From contig NC_053391.1 of assembly GCF_905171765.1 (NCBI RefSeq), forward strand, positions 147,961,417 through 148,025,416: 64,000 nucleotides of DNA. Reading direction: 5' to 3'. The position numbers were made by a program, and so were the translations under genes. Source of the DNA: Bufo bufo. Lineage: Eukaryota > Chordata > Amphibia > Anura > Bufonidae. Under the pieces are notes generated by a model. The model was not told the DNA's origin. It saw nothing but the letters and a program-made list of their open reading frames with translations, and searched no databases. Below are positions 58,911 to 64,000 of the stretch, one piece after another. Position 1 is the stretch's first letter, and each line of letters begins with the position of its first letter.

Positions 58911-59385
58911 AGGGGTTCTCTGTGAATTAAGAAAATGAAAATACTTAAATATGACTTCATTTTAGATATATTCCCAAATACCTTACATTAGTTATAATGA
59001 CTCGTTTTGTCTGGGGAGCAATGATTAGGAAAAACAAAATGGCCGCTGTCCTATTAGTACACACAAAACCTGTCCTAATCACACAGGAGGACAAGTTACT
59101 TCACAACGCTGAGCTAAAGAGCTGCCTCATCCTCCTCTCTGCGCTGCTTGTTAGGGATTATGATCCCTAATAAAGTTTAATATGGTTATCAGCTGAATCT
59201 CTGTAGGAGTTCATGAGCAGTAGCTCTTGTCTGCAGTCTCCATTACCACAGCCCCACATTACCACAGTCTGTCCTGTCCCTCCTCTCTGAACTTCACATC
59301 TCCTCATGAACTCCATTCCTACAGAGATGCAGTTGCAGATCTTCTCATCTCATCTATATTCAGGATCATAATCCCTGAAGGAGGA
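58911..59385. mobile_element. TTAA MITE, left end and partial foldback
   Basis: TTAA at 58907-58910 and a left terminus AGGGGTTCTCTGTGAATT. The interior repeats GGGATTATGATCCCTAA and CTGTAGGAGTTCATGAG as complements near 59365 and 59305. The right terminus is missing; sequence changes to the next fragment near 59386. Confidence 0.55.
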
Positions 59386-60248
59386 AAAAAAAAAATTTTA
59401 GAACCATATTCTGACCCCTATAACTTTTTTGTAGTTTTGTGTTTGAGGGCTAATTTTTTGCTTGACGATCTGTTCTTTTCAGTTATATCAATTTGAAATG
59501 TATGCGATTTTTTTGATCACTTTTTACTAAAAAAAATTGTTGGGTAGTTGAAGTGACAAAAAATTGCAAATTGGCTGTTTTTATTTTTTTTCCCATTTAC
59601 GCCATTTGCTGCATGCCATTAATAGTATTATATTTTACTTGTATGGGCATTTTTGCACACGGCGATGCCCATGATGTTTATTTTTGTTATTGGTTAAGTA
59701 TTTTTTTTTTAAAGAAAGGGGGGTGATTTGAAATTTTATGTTTTATTTTATTTTTTTTTCATTTGTAAAACCTTTTATTTTTATTTTTTTTCACTTTGGT
59801 TGACAATAACTGGCATTTATTAGATTGCCCGTTGTGTTCATTGATGGCTATATAGCCATCATTGAACTCTACATATCCAATATAGCAATACAATGCTGCC
59901 ACCTATTGGCTTGTATTGGTATATTCCTGAAAGACTCCGAAGCCTGCTTGAGGTTTCGGGCTATTTTAGCGATGTAACAGGTTCCCCGATCTCAGTCGGG
60001 GAAAGCTGTTACCAGAGCGGAAGCTCGCAACTTTCGCTTCCGGACTGCAGAAATGCTGTGGTCACATTTGACCACGGCATCTGAAGGGTGGTAAAATGTA
60101 TGCGATCAGCCTTATGGCTGATCACATACATGTGCAGCGGGTCTCTGCTATTTTAAATAGCAGAAACCTGGCGGCTATGGCAGCGGGCGCCATGTTTAGG
60201 GATCGGACTTCCGCCGTACATATATGGCAGAGGTCCTTAAGGGGTTAA
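59386..60248. mobile_element. piggyBac-type element fragment, right end
   Basis: A T-rich segment leading to a G/C-rich end with GGTCCTTAAGGGG and TTAA (60245-60248). The dyad GTGGTCACATTTGACCACGG at about 60058 matches that in the 26148 fragment. GCTGATC..GATCAG and GCTATTTTAAATAGCAG dyads are present. The left end is missing. Confidence 0.6.
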
Positions 60249-60266
60249 CATAAAAATTTGATTTAA

Positions 60267-60800
60267 AGGGAGTCTGTCACCACATTTGGGCATATTAGAC
60301 TGATCAAATAGTGTTATATGTGCCACCCAGAACTTAAAAACGGTACCTTTGATGTATGTAACTGAGTTTTCTTTTAGCTGAAAATGAACTTTAAAGATTA
60401 TGTAAATGAGCCCTCTCAAGTGCCCAGGGCGGCGTCTCAATCCTCCAAGCCCCAGGCAGCACCTCCTCAACGGCTCATAACCCCGCCCTCCGTGTGCCTC
60501 TGCCCGCCAGTTTACTCCCCTCTGTCCTTTTCCACTGCAGCTGCGCGGTCACATTCGTAGCGGGCGCATGCGCAATGCGATGCCCGCTCCTGGCAGGGCA
60601 TCGCAATACCTACTGCGCATGCGCCCGCTATGAATTTGACCGCGCAGCTGCAGTGGAAAAGGACAGAGGAGGGGAGTAAACGGGCGGGCAGAGGCACACG
60701 GAGGGCGGGGTTATGAGCCGTTGAGGAGGTGCTGCCTGGGGCCTGGAGGATTGAGACACCGCCCTGGGCACTTGAGAGGGCTCATTTACATAATCTTTAA
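60267..60800. mobile_element. T2 MITE cut by a piggyBac-type insertion
   Basis: TTAA at 60263-60266 and left terminus AGGGAGTCTGTCACCACATT. The palindrome has its centre near 60590 (CTCCTGGCAGGGCATCGC), with arms that include CATTCGTAGCGGGCGCATGC and CTGCGCATGCGCCCGC. The right arm runs only to CATTTACATAATCTTTAA (60783-60800), the mirror of TTAAAGATTATGTAAATGAG at about 60391. The rest of the right arm is expected beyond the following insertion. Confidence 0.78.
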
Positions 60801-63800
60801 CCACTTCAGCCCCCAGTGCTTAAACACCCTGAAAGACCAGGCCACTTTTTACACTTCTGACCTACACTACTTTCACCATTTATTGCTCGATCATGCAACT
60901 TACCACCCAAATGAATTTTACCTCCTTTTCTTCTCACTAATAGAGCTTTCATTTGGTGGTATTTCTTTGCTGCTGACATTTTTACTTTTTTTGTTATTAA
61001 TCAAAATTTAACGATTTTTTTGCAAAAAAATGACATTTTTCACTTTCAGTTGTAAAATTTTGCAAAGAAAACGACATCCATATATAAATTTTGCTCTAAA
61101 TTTATTGTTCTACATGTCTTTGATAAAAAAAAAATGTTTGGGTAAAAAAAAAAATGGTTTGGGTAAAAGTTATAGCGTTTACAAACTATGGTACAAAAAT
61201 GTGAATTTCCGCTTTTTGAAGCAGCTCTGACTTTCTGAGCACCTGTCATGTTTCCTGAGGTTCTACAATGCCCAGACAGTACAAACACCCCACAAATGAC
61301 CCCATTTCGGAAAGTACACACCCTAAGGTATTCGCTGATGGGCATAGTGAGTTCATAGAACTTTTTATTTTTTGTCACAAGTTAGCGGAAAATGATTTTT
61401 ATTTTTTTTTTCTTACAAAGTCTCATATTCCACTAACTTGTGACAAAAAATAAAAAGTTCTATGAACTCACTATGCCCATCAGCGAATACCTTGGGGTCT
61501 CTTCTTTCCAAAATGGGGTCACTTGTGGGGTAGTTATACTGCCCTGGCATTCTAGGGGCCCAAATGTGTGGTAAGGAGTTTGAAATCAAATTCTGTAAAA
61601 AATGACCTGTGAAATCCGAAAGGTGCTCTTTGGAATATGGGCCCCTTTGCCCACCTAGGCTGCAAAAAAGTGTCACACATCTGGTATCTCCGTACTCAGG
61701 AGAAGGTGGGGAATGTGTTTTGGGGTGTCATTTTACATATACCCATGCTGGGTAAGAGAAATATCTTGGCAAAAGACAACTTTTCCCATTTTTTTATACA
61801 AAGTTGGCATTTGACCAAGATATTTATCTCACCCAGCATGGGTATATGTAAAAAGACACCCCAAAACACATTCCCCAACTTCTCCTGAGTACGGAGATAC
61901 CAGATGTGTGACACTTTTTTGCAGCCTAGGTGGGCAAAGGGGACCATATTCCAAAGAGCACCTTTCGGATTTCACAGGTCATTTTTTACAGAATTTGATT
62001 TCAAACTCCTTACCACACATTTGGGCCCCTAGAATGCCAGGGCAGTATAACTACCCCACAAGTGACCCCATTTTGGAAAGAAGACACCCCAAGGTATTCC
62101 GTGAGGGGCATGGCGAGTTCCTAGAATTTTTTATTTTTTGTCACAAGTTAGTGGAAAATGATGATTTTTTTTTTTTTTTCCATACAAAGTCTCATATTCC
62201 ACTAACTTGTGACAAAAAATAAAAACTTCCATGAACTCACTATGCCCATCAGCGAATACCTTGGGGTCTCTTCTTTCCAAAATGGGGTCACTTGTGGGGT
62301 AGTTATACTGCCCTGGCATTCTAGGGGCCCAAATGTGTGGTAAGGAGTTTGAAATCAAATTCAGTAAAAAATGACCTGTGAAATCCGAAAGGTGCTCTTT
62401 GGAATGTGGGCCCCTTTGCCCACCTAGGCTGCAAAAAAGTGTCACACATCTGGTATCTCCGTACTCAGGAGAAGTTGAGGAATGTGTTTTGGGGTGTCTT
62501 TATACATATACCCATGCTGGGTGAGATAAATATCTTGGTCAAATGCCAACTTTGTATAAAAAAATGGGAAAAGTTGTCTTTTGCCAAGATATTTCTTTCA
62601 CCCAGCATGGGTATATGTAAAATGACACCCCAAAACACATTCCCCACCTTCTCCTGAGTACGGAGATACCAGATGTGTGACACTTTTTTGCAGCCTAGGT
62701 GGGCAAAGGGGCCCATATTCCAAAGAGCACCTTTCGGATTTCACAGGTCATTTTTTACAAAATTTGATTTCAAACTCCTTACCACACATTTGGGCCCCTA
62801 GAATGCCAGGGCAGTATAACTACCCCACAAGTGACCCCATTTTGGAAAGAAGAGACCCCAAGGTATTCGCTGATGGGCATAGTGAGTTCATGGAAGTTTT
62901 TATTTTTTTTCACAAGTTAGTGGAATATGAGACTTTGTATGAAAAAAATTTTTTTTTAAAAAATCATCATTTTCCACTAACTTGTGACAAAAAATAAAAA
63001 ATTCTAGGAACTTGCCATGCCCCTCACGGAATACCTTGGGGTGTCTTCTTTCCGAAATGGGGTCACTTGTGGGGTAGTTATACTGCCCTGGCATTTTCCA
63101 GGGGCCCTAATGTGTGGTAAGTAGGTAAATGACCTGTGAAATCCGAAAGGTGCTCTTTGGAATGTGGGCCCCTTTGCCCACCTAGGCTGCAAAAAAATGT
63201 CACACATCTGGTATCTCCGTACTCAGGAGAAGGTGGGGAATGTGTTTTGTGGTGTCATTTTACATATACTCATGCTGGGTGAGAGAAATATCTTGGCAAA
63301 AGACAACTTTTCCCATTTTTTTATACAAAGTTGGCATTTGACCAAGATATTTATCTCAGCCAGCATGGGTATATGTAAAAAGACACCCCAAAACACATTC
63401 CTCAACTTCTCCTGAGTACGGAGATACCAGATGTGTGACACTTTTTTGCAGCCTAGGTGGGCAAAGGGGCCCAAATTCCTTTTAGGAGGGCATTTTTAGA
63501 CATTTGGATACCAGACTTCTTCTCACGCTTTGGGGCCCCTAAAATGCCTGGGCAGTATAAATACCCCACATGTGACCCCATTTTGGAAAGAAGACACCCC
63601 AAGGTATTCAATGAGGGGCATGGCGAGTTCATTGAAAAAAAAAAATTTTGGCACAAGTTAGCGGAAATTGATTTTTTTGATTTTGTTCTCACAAAGTCTC
63701 CCTTTCCGCTAACTTGGGACAAAAATTTCAATCTTTCATGGACTCAATATGCCCCTCAGCGAATACCTTGGGGTGTCTTCTTTCCAAAATGGTGTTATTT

Positions 63801-64000
63801 GTGGGGTGTTTGTACTGCCCTGGCATTTGAGGGTCTCCGCAATCATTACATGTATGCCCAGCATTAGGAGTTTCTGCTATTCTCCTTATATTGAGCATAC
63901 GGGTAATGAGATTTATTTTTTCCGTTCAGCCTCTGGGCTGAAAGAAAAAAATGAACGGCACAGATTTCTTCATTCGCATCGATCAATGTGGATGAAAAAA
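60801..64000. mobile_element. piggyBac-type element, extends beyond the window
   Basis: Begins at TTAA (60797-60800) with CCACTTCAGCCCCCAGTG then CTGAAAGACCAGGCCAC, like the ends of the 746 and 37440 elements. The first 450 bp is T-rich and non-coding; the remainder is the alternating inverted array (61260-64000). No transposase is visible in this part. It sits exactly in a TTAA of the T2 MITE arm, so it inserted there. The right end is not in the window. Confidence 0.7.
61260..64000. repeat. Alternating inverted-repeat array, dyad every ~384 bp
   Basis: A module of about 384 bp is repeated head-to-head and tail-to-tail, giving dyad centres near 61410, 61792, 62176, 62561, 62945, 63319 and 63690. 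One type of centre lies between CACAAGTTAGTGGAAAATG and TTCCACTAACTTGTG around an A/T tract; the other lies between CATACCCATGCTGGGT and ACCCAGCATGGGTATATG. The spacer at the second type (ACAACTTTTCCCATTTTTTT) flips direction from one centre to the next (61775 plus, 62560 minus, 63305 plus). The matching frames on both strands are products of this symmetry, not a gene family. The last unit (63470 onwards) is more diverged. Confidence 0.9.

Noticed and set aside
61413..63731. Family of similar open frames on both strands (for example MGPFAHLGCKKVSHIWYL)
   Set aside because: They repeat on alternating strands exactly as the inverted DNA modules do, have no recognisable domain and no conservation of frame beyond that of the DNA. 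They are products of the repeat array.

Overview
This window reads as repeat-rich, non-genic nuclear DNA of a vertebrate, most probably an anuran amphibian (frog or toad). The case for an amphibian is the mix of repeats: TTAA-flanked T2/Kolobok-type MITEs starting AGGGrrnCTGTCAC, piggyBac-type elements starting CCCTTAAGGAC, a full-length DIRS retrotransposon, an L1-type LINE and many PIF/Harbinger-type palindromic MITEs with TAA or TTA duplications. The species is not determinable from this. I found no intact host gene, rRNA or tRNA, and no prokaryotic-type operon, CRISPR array or phage. Almost every long open frame lies inside a repeat and is either decayed transposon coding sequence or a by-product of a tandem array.

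Layout. 0.2-3.2 kb: a Harbinger-type MITE, then a 2.5 kb piggyBac element with a decayed transposase. 5-12.5 kb: dispersed MITEs and a hAT-type element with an 8-bp duplication (11.2-12.5 kb). 14.7-16.1 kb: a second hAT-type element with a C-rich minisatellite core, then an old 31-bp minisatellite. 17.2-18.9 kb: palindromic MITEs. 18.9-26.1 kb: a foldback MITE split by a complete but dead 6.1 kb DIRS element, which is itself split by a 737-bp TTAA MITE. 27.6-34.4 kb: a 6.8 kb unit bounded by hAT-like ends and a perfect 8-bp duplication; it contains a CpG-rich block, a 3 kb minisatellite and a 5'-truncated L1. 36.7-57.1 kb: MITEs, several nested, with minisatellite cores. 58.9-64 kb: piggyBac-type remnants ending in an array of alternating inverted repeats that runs off the window.

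Insertion order can be read at several places: MITE < DIRS < TTAA MITE at 19-26 kb; outer Harbinger MITE < inner Harbinger MITE at 39.5-40.6 kb; tandem satellite < TTAA element at 53-54 kb; T2 MITE < piggyBac-type element at 60.8 kb.

The observations I consider most worth following are the 29-32 kb minisatellite, in which nearly every unit carries TGACGTCA or its CpG-decay product TGACATCA and which appears related to the array at 15.7-16.1 kb; the hAT-bounded composite that contains it; the recurrence of TGACGTCA and NRF1-like GCGC(A/C)TGCGC motifs in the cores of unrelated MITEs; and the accordion of inverted repeats at 61-64 kb with a dyad about every 384 bp. All coordinates, duplications and motifs were read by eye. 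Family names rest on terminal sequences and duplication lengths, not on a database search.
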